From Apostichopus japonicus (taxonomy: Eukaryota; Echinodermata; Holothuroidea; Aspidochirotida; Stichopodidae), in contig NC_092577.1 of NCBI RefSeq assembly GCF_037975245.1, forward strand, positions 20,644,898 through 20,708,897: a stretch of DNA of 64,000 nucleotides. Direction: 5' to 3'. Below are positions 10,249 to 21,560 of the stretch, piece by piece. Every line of letters starts with the position of its first letter. Position 1 is the stretch's first letter. The position numbers and the translations under genes are program-made. Below the pieces are notes generated by a model that was not told the DNA's origin, did not search any database, and was given only the letters and a program-made list of their open reading frames with translations.

Positions 10249-11430
10249 ACCGCCATCATTGAAACTGCCATCATTAAAACTTCCATACAGTCAGGGGGCG
10301 GGAGGGGGGTAAAATGGGCTGCTGACGTCCTTTTCAGCTCTTAACCACTTTTTTCTTAATCTAGATTATTGTCTTTTTTATTGCGCTCATATACTTATTG
10401 ATATTGTCACGTTTGTTGGTGTAATTTGGCGATGACACCTATTTATTCTTCTTTTTTTCGGCAAAATAGCCAGGAAAATTTCTGTACGTGACCAATACCC
10501 CTAGCTCTGCCACTGGAGTGGGTAGATGGTAATAGATGGTAATACTGAAAGAAAAAAAGGAAAAACTATGTCTAAATAACAAGGTTAGAATAATGAATAT
10601 GTTATAAAAACAAGGCTAGATAACCTTTGCCACAAGAAAGTGACATTCCTGACTAAAGATAACATAGGCACGGTAAATAAGTACTGTATGTCATACTTGT
10701 GGTTATCCGAAAACTGTCCACCCATATATACTACAATGACAACGTAGGACAAATAATACGTAACTGTATAAAAATTGAGTCAACAATGGTCTAACCGAAA
10801 CTCCATACAACCAAAATCTTAGCTACATGTACCCTGTACGCTCATCACGCAAAAATAACAATGATAACATAACACGTAATTAGAAGCCCAAGGGTAACGA
10901 AACATACTGAATGAGTTGTGAAGGTAATAGAATACCCAAGAATAGATGTGAAGTACACGCAATAATAAAATATATACCAACAATTTCTACAATAAACAAC
11001 CTAGTATGACTGCAACAAAAACCCTAATAACCAGGTAACGTGTGAGCCCAAGTACGCAAATCTCAAGAACCGTAAGTAACAATGTAATACAGGAACGTAG
11101 TGGAATTGGTCTGCGGTAATACATAAAATGGATCGTAGAAAAATTAGGGCACCTCACAAAACAAATCAAACACTGGCCAATAATAACTATGATTTATAAT
11201 CTTGTGATCCTAAATAGCAGTAAAAAATACAACAAATACTTACAGACTATCACACTCCAAGGGTAGAACATATGAGTTTAGATTAAGGTTCAATTTGTGC
11301 ATCTAAAACAAGCCATGCTTCTGGGATGAAAAACGTGTCAATAGTCCAAATGAAAGGATGGCGCTATACTAAAAAGAGTATGAATAGAATGTAATCAAAA
11401 ACACAACACTTTTCAATACTATTAGACTGC
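10249..11430. other. No gene; includes a possible short hAT-like MITE
   Basis: The span is AT-rich and stop-rich. A possible hAT-like MITE lies at about 10288-10515, starting CAGTCAGGGGGCGGGAGG and ending CCCCTAGCTCTGCCACTG, the reverse complement of a CAGTGGCAGAGC-type terminus. Nothing is recognised after that. Confidence 0.4.
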
Positions 11431-12412
11431 TGCACATAACCAATATAACTTATATTTTTGGGTAAATATATAATACTTAGGTACAATTTATTTTTTCAAA
11501 ATATACTTTTCGACTGGATATCCGTCCAATAGATTTCAAGAGCTTTTGAGAAATTTAGTGACAACTCCCTTCTATACGCTATCGTGCTTTATAGCAGAAA
11601 TTTTAAGTTGTAAATACATGATATTTTCAGTTGTAAAGAAGTGTTAATTTTCATGGTATTTTCGTATCGATAGTGCTTTACTTTCATGTTGAAATATTTT
11701 CTTATGTAAATAATATTGTGTTCAATTTATTTTTATGTTAATTTCAAGCTTGTGTATTCTTGATCAGAAATGTGATTTATATAACCAATCATGTATTCAT
11801 TTATGATCCTTGTATTTGACATGTTCAATGTTTTGCTCTGTCTGTATAGGCTATACATATAGCCAAGTCTAACAGTAGCACAATTTATATTATTAGACTG
11901 CTGCACATTACCATTATAACTTATGTTATTTGGTCAATACATAGGTAAATATATAATACTTAGGTAAATATATTTTCCAAAATATCTTTCTCCACTTGAT
12001 ATCATTTCAATAGATTACAAGAGCTTTTGTGATTCCCTTTCTAGTGACAACTCCCTTCTTTTACTACTTCGCTATCGTGCCCTTATTTAATTAATATTGT
12101 GTTTCATTTCTTTTTGTATGTTAATTTCAAGCTTATGTTTTCATGATCATAAATGTGATTGATATAACCAATCATGCATGTTGAAATCTTTACTTATGTA
12201 AATAATATTGCCGTGTTGTAAAGAAGTGTTAATTTTCATGGTGTTTTCGTATCGATAGTGCTTTACTTTCTTGTTGAAATATTTTCTTATGTTAATAATA
12301 TTGTGTTTATTTCTTTTTGTATGTTAATTTCAAGCTTGTGTATTCATGATTAAAATGTGATTGATATAACCAATCATGCATGTTGAAATCTTTACTTATG
12401 TAAATAATATTG
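11430..12412. repeat. Degenerate duplicated blocks
   Basis: 'attagactgctgcaca' with following 'acttaggta' occurs at about 11420 and 11893. A longer block ('gtgttaattttcatgg', 'cgtatcgatagtgctttac', 'ttaatttcaagctt', 'ataaccaatcatg') occurs at about 11641-11793, partly at 12105-12215 and again at 12225-12410. The region is three shuffled, diverged copies of one ~200-400-bp sequence. It leads directly into the 101-bp array. Confidence 0.7.
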
Positions 12413-12414
12413 CC

Positions 12415-13545
12415 GTCAAATTTTAAAAACTTTTCCCATATAGCATCACTTATTTGATTTTGACTCCGCATCCGCGCATCCGCGCATCCACCCAGGGAGT
12501 ACTAGGTATGGACTTAGAAAAATTTTAAAACTTTTCCCATATACCATCACGTACTTGATTTTGACTCCGCATCCGCGCATCCGCGCATCCGCGCATCCAC
12601 CCAGGGAGTACTAGGTATGGACTTAGAAAAATTTTAAAACTTTTCCCATATACCATCACGTACTTGATTTTGACTCCGCATCCGCGCATCCGCGCATCCA
12701 CCCAGGGAGTACTAGGTATGGACTTAGAAAAATTTTAAAACTTTTCCCATATACCATCACGTACTTGATTTTGACTCCGCATCCGCGCATCCGCGCATCC
12801 ACCCAGGGAGTACTAGGTATGGACTTAGAAAAATTTTAAAACTTTTCCCATATACCATCACGTACTTGATTTTGACTCCGCATCCGCGCATCCGCGCATC
12901 CACCCAGGGAGTACTAGGAATGGACTTAGAAAAATTTTAAAACTTTTCCCATATACCATCACGTACTTGATTTTGACTCCGCATCCGCGCATCCGCGCAT
13001 CCACCCAGGGAGTACTAGGAATGGACTTATAAAAATTTTAAAACTTTTCCCATATACCATCACGTACTTGATTTTGACTCCGCATCCGCGCATCCACCCA
13101 GGGAGTACTAGGTATGGACTTAGAAAAATTTTAAAACTTCTCCCATATACCATCACGTACTTGATTTTGACTCCGCATCCGCGCATCCGCGCATCCACCC
13201 AGGGAGTAGACTTAGAAAAATTTTAAAACTTTTCCCATATACCATCACGTACTTGATTTTGACTCCGCATCCGCGCATCCACCCAGGGAGTAGACTTAGA
13301 AAAATTTTAAAACTTTTCCCATATACCATCACGTACTTGATTTTGACTCCGCATCCGCGCATCCGCGCATCCACCCAGGGAGTACTAGGTATGGACTTAG
13401 AAATTTTTTAAAACTTTTCCCATATTCCATCACGTACTTGATTTTGACTCCGCATCCGCGCATCCGCGCATCCACCCAGGGAGTACTAGGTATGGACTTA
13501 GAATTTTTTAAAACTTTTCCCATATACCATCACGTATTTCCAATA
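12415..13545. repeat. Satellite-like array, ~11 copies of a ~101-bp unit
   Basis: Each unit has TTTTAAAACTTTTCCCATAT, CATCACGTACTTGATTTTG, ACTCCGCATCC with 1-3 extra GCGCATCC octamers, then ACCCAGGGAGTACTAGG. The phrase TGACTCCGC starts at 12461, 12562, 12671, 12772, 12873, 12974, 13075, 13169, 13260, 13344 and 13445. Spacing is 101 bp in most cases, with 109, 94, 91 and 84 arising from octamer gain or loss and a 10-bp deletion. Minus-strand ORFs here (WMRGCGVKIKYVM...) are products of the array and not genes. Confidence 0.95.
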
Positions 13546-13791
13546 CTGTCCCGTATGTACGAAGATATTCCACATCAATAGTGTGTCGTTCTTAAAAGGC
13601 ATCCGTACATGTGTGACGCCCTCTAAAATTCCACCACAAAAGTACTAGCCAAGGACTTAGGAAATTTTTGACTCCGCATCCGCGCATCCGAGCATCCACT
13701 CAAAAAGAAAGACCTGGAACTTTGACATTTTTTAATCACATACGTACTGGGGTGAGACTGAGCATCCGCGCATCCGGATGCTCAGATAGAT
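13546..13791. repeat. Decayed array edge with GCGCATCC octamers
   Basis: A degenerate 'gactccgcatccgcgcatcc' lies at 13669 and a hairpin 'gagcatccgcgcatcc'/'ggatgctc' lies at about 13760-13784. The last part resembles the sequence after the PIN/CXC fragment at 5455-5475, suggesting the octamers came from that element's 3' end. Confidence 0.6.
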
Positions 13792-16078
13792 TCATCGAGT
13801 GGCCCTGTATTCTATAATTACTCCCTGAGTCTTGCAGCCACAACAGATGAAATTCAGTAGTTGAGATGGTGCTGGAGATTTATCAGTCTGCTTAGGTAGA
13901 TATTTACCATCTACGACATGCCAACCCCATTCCTCTGGCTTCATATTTCTGTTTGTCCCTTTCCACTGCATTATCTGGAAATACACCCGAAGGCTGTGAT
14001 AAACGGCAGCTGCAGAAGTTGGAGGCAATGTTTGTGGTTGCACATGAGATGTGCCCTTGGAGATTTTTTCGCAAAACTTTCTGTACAAGAGCGTTTAGTC
14101 GTTCTTCATCACCACCACCATAGAGGGACACAAGCGCCTCTTCCCCTGCTTCCACCAGATCATCTTTTGCTGCCTCCGTACAGTTGAATACCTCGGCTTG
14201 TTTGCGAAATTTCACTTTCTTACCACCATAGAGGGACACAAGCGCCTCTTCCCCTGCTTCCACCAGATCATCTTTTGCTGCCTCCGTACAGTTGAATACC
14301 TCGGCTTGTTTGCGAAATTTCACTTTCTTACCACCATAGAGGGACACAAGCGCCTCTTCCCCTGCTTCCACCAGATCATCTTTTGCTGCCTCCGTACAGT
14401 TGAATACCTCGGCTTGTTTGCGAAATTTCACTTTCTTTATCTACTTAACGGCCAAGCCTTTCCCCATCCAAATGGACGAGACGTCACATCGCAGCCGAGG
14501 AAGGCGTGAATGAAGAGAATATTATCACATATGTGAGGGCCTAGTGACTCCTTTGCTTGCTTTATGCACCATGATCTGGTTTGTTGTGCTGATTTCTTTG
14601 GCTCAGATCTCAGGAACAGCTCGTGTGCATTCATTTCAGCATGATGAAGTAGAAGGACCAGCAAATCTGTGTCGTCTCCTATCACAACAGTATCCATGCT
14701 TCTGGCGGATGCAATAGCTGTCTGGTCAATAAGGACATCAGCATCATCCTTCGCATGGTCTACGCTGCAGCCTGCTCTTTGTAGTTTGTCACTTACAACG
14801 CATATGAAGCGCTGTTTATTGACTTTGTTGTTCAGAAATTCCTCCTTCTTGGATTGGAGAACCATTCCACCTGTGAAGTGCACTGTAACGCCTGCCCAAT
14901 CTGCTGTTCTCCTCAGGTGGGTGGCATCTTTTATCGTGGGATCATCGCTATATCCATCAAACACAATGGCAGCAGGACCATAGTTCTGTGTCACATACCT
15001 AACATACAGCTGGCTCACATTCTCAAAAGTAGATCCCCGGGGCCATGGCATTCTATGGAGCAATGCGCCGCCATCTAGAACATACTGGCAATCTCCACTG
15101 GGTTTGCGTTGCTCGTTTGGCATAGCTCTCCAAAGGGTATCAGCAAGGACTGCCTTCTTTGGCTGCAGAGGGAGACAAGATGATTCAAACAATGCAGGGG
15201 GATAACTACAGAGTTCATACTGGAACAGCGCTGGCACATCTTGGTAGCGGTCTCGAACAGTAGTAAGTCGCTGAAATAACAGCTGGGGATCAACCGTAAC
15301 AGATCTACCTGAGACCTTTACAGCTGACCGTGATGCTAGTGTGACTGCTTGGTCAGCTTTTCGGAATTTGAAAGCTTCTACAGATTTGCCTACCATTGAG
15401 GAGAGAATCATTTCTCCAACTTCTCTTGATCTCTCAACGTTGACTCCTTCCTGTGCTGTCATGCCATTAGCTATGTTAAACAGTGACTTTCTCAGCAAAA
15501 GGACTCCTCTCTGTCAGGTAGGTGATAAGCTGCAGTGTGTCACTCACATCTCTGGCTTTTCTAGCTGCTGAAGTATCCTTGTGCTGGTCAGTAGTTTCAT
15601 ACGACACACCACTCAACTTTTGCATGGCTTCATTAGTGCTTGCACATGCTGGCATTAACAGAACACACACCAGGCGTTGATTTTCAGTCATTCCTTTTCC
15701 TCTTGTGAGCCCACCATTAGTCTTAACACTTCTCATCAGTACTTGTTCGATAATTAAATCTGATGATAAACCTGCCCAAAACCTGTCACTCCTCCTCACC
15801 ACATGACAGCCTTCCTGAAATTTTCGGTAGACATCGGATGGGTTTCTGGTAGATTGAGCATTGTTTGCAAGTACACCTATGCACATTTGGCATAAAGAGC
15901 ATGTCCAGAGGCTGCAAAGTAAGGCAACATGTCGTGAACTGTTTGGAGATGTAATCCCCAATTTCCAGTTCGTCCAGCCTTGAGAAACCGTTGAAGGATG
16001 TTTACCATATCCATGTATTGGAACCAAAGTAGGGCTGTCCTGGATGTCATTGTTTGCCTGAGATCTTCAAGTTTGCAT
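13792..16078 (-). pseudogene. PIN-like/CXC multicopy gene, frameshifted
   Basis: Read on the minus strand, the protein starts after a good acceptor (cacaatCAG, exon from 16078) with LEDLRQTMTSRTALLWFQY. It continues GHALYAKCA, KFQEGCHVVRRSDRFWAGL, LLFQRLTTVRDRY and YELCSYPPALFESSCLPLQ. Then comes a PIN/FEN-like region: AAIVFDGYSDDPTIKD, VVIGDDTDLLVLLLHH and HAFLGCDVTS. It ends FRKQAEVFNC..., QPQTLPPTSAAA and EEWGWHV, with the final CXC motif largely lost. Invertebrate genomes carry many such genes, probably TE-linked; that is recalled, not searched. Frame changes at about 15890, 15485, 14437 (with a stop) and 14090 make it a pseudogene unless the assembly is wrong. The acidic residues of the nuclease-like fold are still visible. 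Confidence 0.75.
14114..14437 (-). repeat. 108-bp in-frame triplication inside the PIN/CXC gene
   Basis: Three copies of a 108-bp unit start at 14114, 14222 and 14330 and appear identical by eye. On the minus strand each gives a 36-residue repeat containing FRKQAEVFNCTEAA and EEALVSLYGG. Relatives I remember have this segment once. Identity among copies means recent expansion, in contrast to the decayed surrounding frame. Confidence 0.9.
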
Positions 16079-16094
16079 CTGATTGTGCATAAAA

Positions 16095-16440
16095 CAATAC
16101 AAAATGCAAATTTGGCGGCTATTTTGAAAATATGCTGATGAGCAACACATGTTATCATTTGTAAACATATTCCAAATTAAACATTGTATTCAAAAATCTC
16201 ACTTTGGCACTTTCAATCATTCAAATAAACCATCTACAGGCCAAAATATGGCAAAATATTGAATTTCGGCGGCCATCTTGGATTTATGCAAATTTAGACA
16301 TCTTCCCCCTATTTGGATTTTTGGGGACTTTTAGTATGGTGTTCTGGGGACCTCAAAGAAATGCATGGTGGTGGAAAAAATTCTGTTGCAATTTGTTTCA
16401 AGTTTGGCCTGATTTGAGGCTAAAATGACTGGGCTACCAA
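16095..16440 (-). repeat. Dispersed repeat family B, copy 2 (inverted relative to 4290-4640)
   Basis: The reverse complement has 'cccagtcattttagcc', 'gcaacagaatttt', 'cccagaacaccatactaaaa', 'atccaagatggccgcc' and 'catattttcaaaatagccgcc', in the same order as 4290-4640. It abuts the first visible exon of the PIN/CXC gene. Confidence 0.75.
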
Positions 16441-17111
16441 GGGAGGCAAATTATCTAAGCGTATAGCGCTACCATGAGTTGGCGCGAAGCGTACGAGAAA
16501 ATTTTGGCCAAAAATGCCTCCCAGATCGCTGGAAATGACACTTTCAAGGCCTTGTTAGTTGCATCTAAGCATTTTCTATTTTGAAATTACTATCGATATC
16601 ATAAAGAAACATGCTGAAGGGGGGGGGCGGTCGCCCCCTTCCCGAAATGCGTCATGTTCCCCGACGACACGGTCGAGTTCGAGACCAGCCACAGTTGGTT
16701 TCATAGCACAATTCTAAAATTGTGTAAGGCATATATTCACACACAAGTGTTATGATAGACCATAGATCATTAGCGAGAGAGGAGAAATGGGAACGTGAAA
16801 ATGGAGTTGTCGGTGTAAGGGGTAGGGTGAGGCACATGCCCCTTCCGAAATCCTTAATCCGTCACTGGCTACCCTGTGTATATAATAGGGATCAGCGCTG
16901 TAATGATGTCACTGTTCCTCTTTCTCTTCCCGGTGTCTTGGCGTTTTTGTTTTACTCACTCCCTTTCTCCTTTTTCTCTCTTCTTTTCTTTCTTTTCTTT
17001 TCTTTTCCCTTCCTTCCTCCTCTTCCCCCCCCCCTCTTTTTCCCTTTTCTTCTCTTTTTTTTTCTCCTCTTTTTCTGCGCGCCCCAACGCCCCCCTGGAT
17101 ACGCGCCTGCA
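16440..17111 (+). mobile_element. Probable hAT-like MITE(s), family A copy 2, with CT-rich tract
   Basis: The family A core ('ttatctaagcgtatagcg', 'ttggcgcgaagcgtacg') lies at 16450-16560. A G/C block follows at 16620-16640. The right end at 17085-17111 reads CCCCCCTGGATACGCGCCTG, the complement of a CAGGCGCGTATCCAGG terminus. A second terminus-like CCGTCACTGGCTACC lies at 16858. The 16920-17090 stretch is a C/T-rich low-complexity tract, and ORFs over it on both strands are spurious. Confidence 0.45.
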
Positions 17112-17208
17112 TATCATAGGCAGTCTACTGATTATTTTAACAAGTGAAACGGTTCATAACAATCAGGAAATAATACAAGAAAATGAACTGTGGATTTAAA
17201 AAAAAACA

Positions 17209-19021
17209 ATTTTGCGAAATACATACATGGTTAACCTAAAAAAAAATATATATTCTCTTACAGCAAATATTCTGTAAAAAAAATATATATTCTGTAACAC
17301 AAATTTTTCATTTTTCTTTACACCAGTTTATATTTATCCTGTTAAAGAAAAATATATATTATATTACACAATAAATATTCTGTAAAGAAATATATTAATT
17401 CTCTAAGAGAAAATAAAGAAATATTCTCTAAGAGAAAATATATATATTCTCTAAAATATAAACATTTGAGTGAAAATGCGCCCTGCACCACTGCTGTAAC
17501 AATTTACCTGTATCGGACATTTTAATAGGCACTCGCGGTAGATCGCAGGAAATTTGAGCTATGCAAGTGACTTTCCCACGTTCGTTTCCTTTGCAAGCTT
17601 GACAAATTGATTACGTAACACACCGGCTAACGTTGCAAACAAATAACCTTGAAATGTGAAGAAGTGAGCAGTGGCCAAAATGGACGGCAGGTTTACTACG
17701 GGGCGTATTTTGAAGTGTTGAAATTGTGGTACGGGAGTTTTTTTTCTCAAACAAAATATATAAATTCTGTTACAGAAATTATATATATTGTACAGAATAA
17801 ATGATATTCTATGCCAAAATATATTAGTATTGTTTGTACGGAAAACATATATATTCTCTAACATTAGGGCTGTATTCTGTGCGAAAAATATATCCTGTAC
17901 GAAAAATATGTTCTGTACGAAAAATATATATGCTAAAGTACGGAGCTCTGTAAGTGCCAACTGAGATGTTGGTGTTTCAGTAACTTCAGTGAACAGCTTA
18001 TGCATTATATTGGCCGTAAATGTGCAAGTACAATGTAGGCTACTTCATTGCTCAGAACCGAAATGCAGTTAAAAGTTACTTGTTTTGCGACATCACATTG
18101 CATATGATATTACGATGATACGATCGACAGAAAAGGCAACTGTATCTAGCCGGCTTAACAGTCCCATTAACATATCGTATAACCAGGGAGCTGGTTAAAA
18201 TAGCAGCTCCCTGGTGTAACATAGGTAACATATACGTATAGCAGCAGTACTGCAATCATGGTGTCCAGTTATAGCGTGTCAGTAGGATACTTGGTAGTGT
18301 GATGTTAACGTTAGACTACTCTAAACAGCATACTTAATACTTACACTAGGCTAAGACTTAGCATATAATCCACTATTTGCTCTTCTGTAACCACAGTGTT
18401 TCATTCTCTATACATCAACGGAAAGAAAGTGGATGTGATGAAAACAGCAATATAATGAATAAGCTGGTCACTAAAGTTACTGAACAACAAAACATCTCAG
18501 TTGGCACTTTCAGAGCACCGTACTTTGTTAAGCGTATATATTTTTGGCACAGAATAGAACTTTATTGTTGTAGAGAATATATATTATTTCCTACAAAAAA
18601 TTAAAAAATATTTTTGCACAGACAAAAACTTTTTCTATAGAATATATCTATTTTCTGTCACAGAATTTATATATTTTGTTATAGAAAAATATTTGTCGGT
18701 CACAGAATTGACATACTTTTTAAAAAGGATATATATATTTCTTTAGAGAATAAATTTTTTCTCTGAGAGAATAAATATATTCTTGGCAAAAATTGTGTTA
18801 GAGAATATATATTTGTGACAGAATATTTACTGTAAGAGAATATATACTTTTGCACAAAATACATATTTGTTATTAAGAAAATACTTTCTGTACGCCTGGA
18901 GAATATATAAATATATACCTTAAGGGAATAAATATAATTTTCAGGGAATATATATGTGTAAACATATATATGAAAATGTCTAAAATGTATTTTTGAAGTT
19001 AACCATGTATGTATTCCGCAA
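17209..19021. mobile_element. ~1.8-kb foldback element with long, diverged inverted arms
   Basis: The left end reads TTGCGAAATACATACATGG and the reverse complement of the right end (about 19020) reads TTGCGGAATACATACATGG. Inside, 17880-18013 pairs with 18435-18560 through shared 'aacatctcagttggcac' and 'ataagct', at about 80% by eye. AT-rich motifs such as TATATATTCTGT and AGAGAATATATA recur along both arms. The arms are roughly 600-800 bp and the loop (18014-18434) about 420 bp. The left arm appears to carry extra sequence at 17450-17740. No transposase is encoded. The target duplication is unclear. Confidence 0.65.
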
Positions 19022-20974
19022 GTGCAGCATATTTGTCCGTAATATATTCCGCTTTCTATCGCCATACAACACACACAAAAACAGTTCGTGCTCACCGCGC
19101 AATGACTCGTACACTGATTTGAAATGACTGAGCTACACTCTGGCCTGATCACAGTTCATGCACCAGGTCCAATGCGGGGGGGGGGCTGCCCCGGAACTGA
19201 GACTGGGATCGTTTTGCTGTAGAGATATTGAAAATTGAAATGAAATCCTTCATTCAAATTTTAATATCTCTATTTGGAATTATGGACATATCTAATTCAA
19301 ATTTGGATAACTCTTATTCAACTCTTGTTATCATTTATTCAATTTTGGATATCTTTAACGTGTTTTATATAATTTTCGATATCTGGAAATGATTCGAGAT
19401 ATCTGTCATGAATTTGTGATATCCGAAACTGAATTATAGATTTATGTATTTATTGAACAAATGTTAAAATGGCGTACCATAAAACGCACCGTATACTTCT
19501 ATTGCAATATCAACACAAATAAACTGAAGAAAAACCGCTAAGGTAACGTCGCTAACATTGAATGATATACCCCAGCGTCAACATCGTTCGTACTTAAAGT
19601 TAACAACTTTTAACGCACAACGACGCGCCGATACCGTGTATGATATGTCTGGCTTGAAGTAATTTTGGAGTAATATGTTCTGTAGACAAAAATATATGCA
19701 CTATGCGGAGTTATCATCAGTATTACTTGTCAAACACACATGCATGCCTGTAGTCTTAATTGTGTTAGGTTAGCCTTTCTGTGGAAGTATTCATATGTGG
19801 TTTACAGGAATACATTTGGAAAAGGTCACTTTCACTTGTTTGTAAACAGTAGCGGCGCCACGGTGTGGGAATGGGGGCAGGGGCATGGCGATCTGCCCCA
19901 CATCGATGCTACCCCAGCTCCCAACTACGTTGCTGATCCTATATAAGCAACGGTCGACCTGACCACCCCCCCCCCCCCCACAGCCAAAAAATAGCTGCAT
20001 GTTTGTAAGATAAATTATGGTATAGTTTTTTTCAGCCAGCTTGTGATCATAAAATTAAAAGTACTTGCTATAAAGAATATCATTATAACCCCCCTCCTCT
20101 CCCCCATACACAAACACATACACATTTCTGTTGCCACTAGTCCATTACAATATTGTCATAGCTACGGCACTCAATCGTCCGATTTTTTACAGCCATAGCT
20201 ATTTTCACTAAATTAATTGCACTAATATGGACAATATATTTACAGCCTCCTAATGTGGCAAAATGCATCAAACTTCCATGATAATTTTGAAAAACAGTTA
20301 AATGCTTGTGTCTTGATAGGGTTATTTGAATTTTGTTTGAATTGTCTAAAATTAATCAGATATGGAAAAGAATAAACACAAATTTACTCTGTGCATTGTC
20401 ATGAACTCCTAGCTGAATCATGTTACTATATAAAGGAAAATACCTAGTAACCAACTGAAGAGAAAACAAAAACAACACATTTGATGAACAAAATGGAATA
20501 GAGGGCGTACTTTTTGCGAAATGAAAAACACACATATCTCTTCATCTAAAGGTGTTACAAAATCCTCCTTTACATATGTCATTGTCATTAACACAATTTA
20601 AAAGATGGGTAAAATTGAAGGTTATATGTATCAATTGGAGAAAAATATCATGTATACATTTTACAACCAAAAATGTTTAGGCCTATTCGCCGACTCTAGG
20701 CATATACTCTCATTTAGGATTTGTTCACATTCAGCACTTCTTATTGATTAATATTTTCGGAAATAAGATTGGACACTGATATGGAGAAGTTTTACACAAA
20801 ATCTATCACATCTAGGGTTGAGGATCTCGCCACCACCCAGTGATGTATTGAATTCGTATAGAATATGCCCGCACGTCATTGGGGTGTAAACTTTGTAATT
20901 TTGGTGAAATAATATGTGATACGGAAAAAAAACAGATGTACTTCGGATTGTTCATCCATCATTACTGGGGGTCA
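19022..20974. other. No gene; AT-rich with minor repeats
   Basis: At 19200-19440 short phrases such as 'gatatct' and 'attcaattttggatatc' recur, an old AT-rich minisatellite. A hAT-like MITE start, CAGTAGCGGCGCCACGG, lies at about 19847, followed by G-rich and then C-rich runs up to 19980. The rest is unassigned. Confidence 0.4.
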
Positions 20975-21560
20975 GCCCGATATTCATAAGAACCATTATT
21001 CATAAGGGTCATTGGTCATAAGGTTCGATATGCATAACGTGCATTATTTCGAGGGAAAAAAGGTTCGATATTCAAAATAGGGAAAAAGGTCCGTTTTTCA
21101 TAATCGGAAAAAAGGTTCGTTATTCATAGTAGGAAAAAAGGTTCGTTTTACATCATTGAATAAAACGTTCGATGTTCTTAATAGCAAAAAAGGTCCGTTT
21201 TTCATAATCAGAAAAAAGGTTCGATATTCATTAAAAAAAGGGTTATTGTTCATAAGGTCCGTTGTTCATAATCGGAAAAAGGTGCGATATTCATAATAGC
21301 CAAAAAGGTCCGTTTTTCTTAATCGGAAAAAAGGTTCGATATTCATAATAGGAAAAAAGGTCCGTTCATAATCGGAAAAAAAGGTTCGTTATTCATAATA
21401 GCAAAAAAAGGTCCGTTATTCATAATCTGAAAAAAAGGTTCGTTATTCATAATAGCAAAAAAGGTTGGTTTTAACATCATTGAATAAAAGGTTCGATGTT
21501 CTTAATAGCAAAGAAGGTCCGCTTTTCATAATCGGAAAAAGATCCAGTATTCATATAGTA
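20975..21560. repeat. Minisatellite, ~26-bp unit, about 20 copies
   Basis: Variants of GGTTCGATATTCATAATAGG and GGTCCGTTTTTCATAATCGG, each followed by AAAAAA, repeat with indels from about 20975 to 21560. Two sub-types (TTCG.../AATAGG and TCCG.../AATCGG) often alternate, so the higher-order period is about 50 bp. Confidence 0.9.

Noticed and set aside
12959-13523. Minus-strand ORFs with repeated WMRGCGVKIKYVM peptides
   Set aside because: They are read-throughs of the 101-bp array. The period is not a multiple of three and units shift frame with octamer number, so no protein is maintained.
12415-13545. CRISPR-like array of regular repeats
   Set aside because: Units are contiguous with no unique spacers, and the DNA is eukaryotic. 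It is an ordinary satellite.
16678-16695. Pol III B-box-like GAGTTCGAGACC suggesting a SINE or tRNA
   Set aside because: No A box at the right distance, no cloverleaf and no terminator. A chance match.
16752-17199. Overlapping Phe/Pro/Ser-rich and Lys/Glu/Arg-rich ORFs on opposite strands
   Set aside because: They lie over a C/T-rich low-complexity tract within a repeat region and have no domain.
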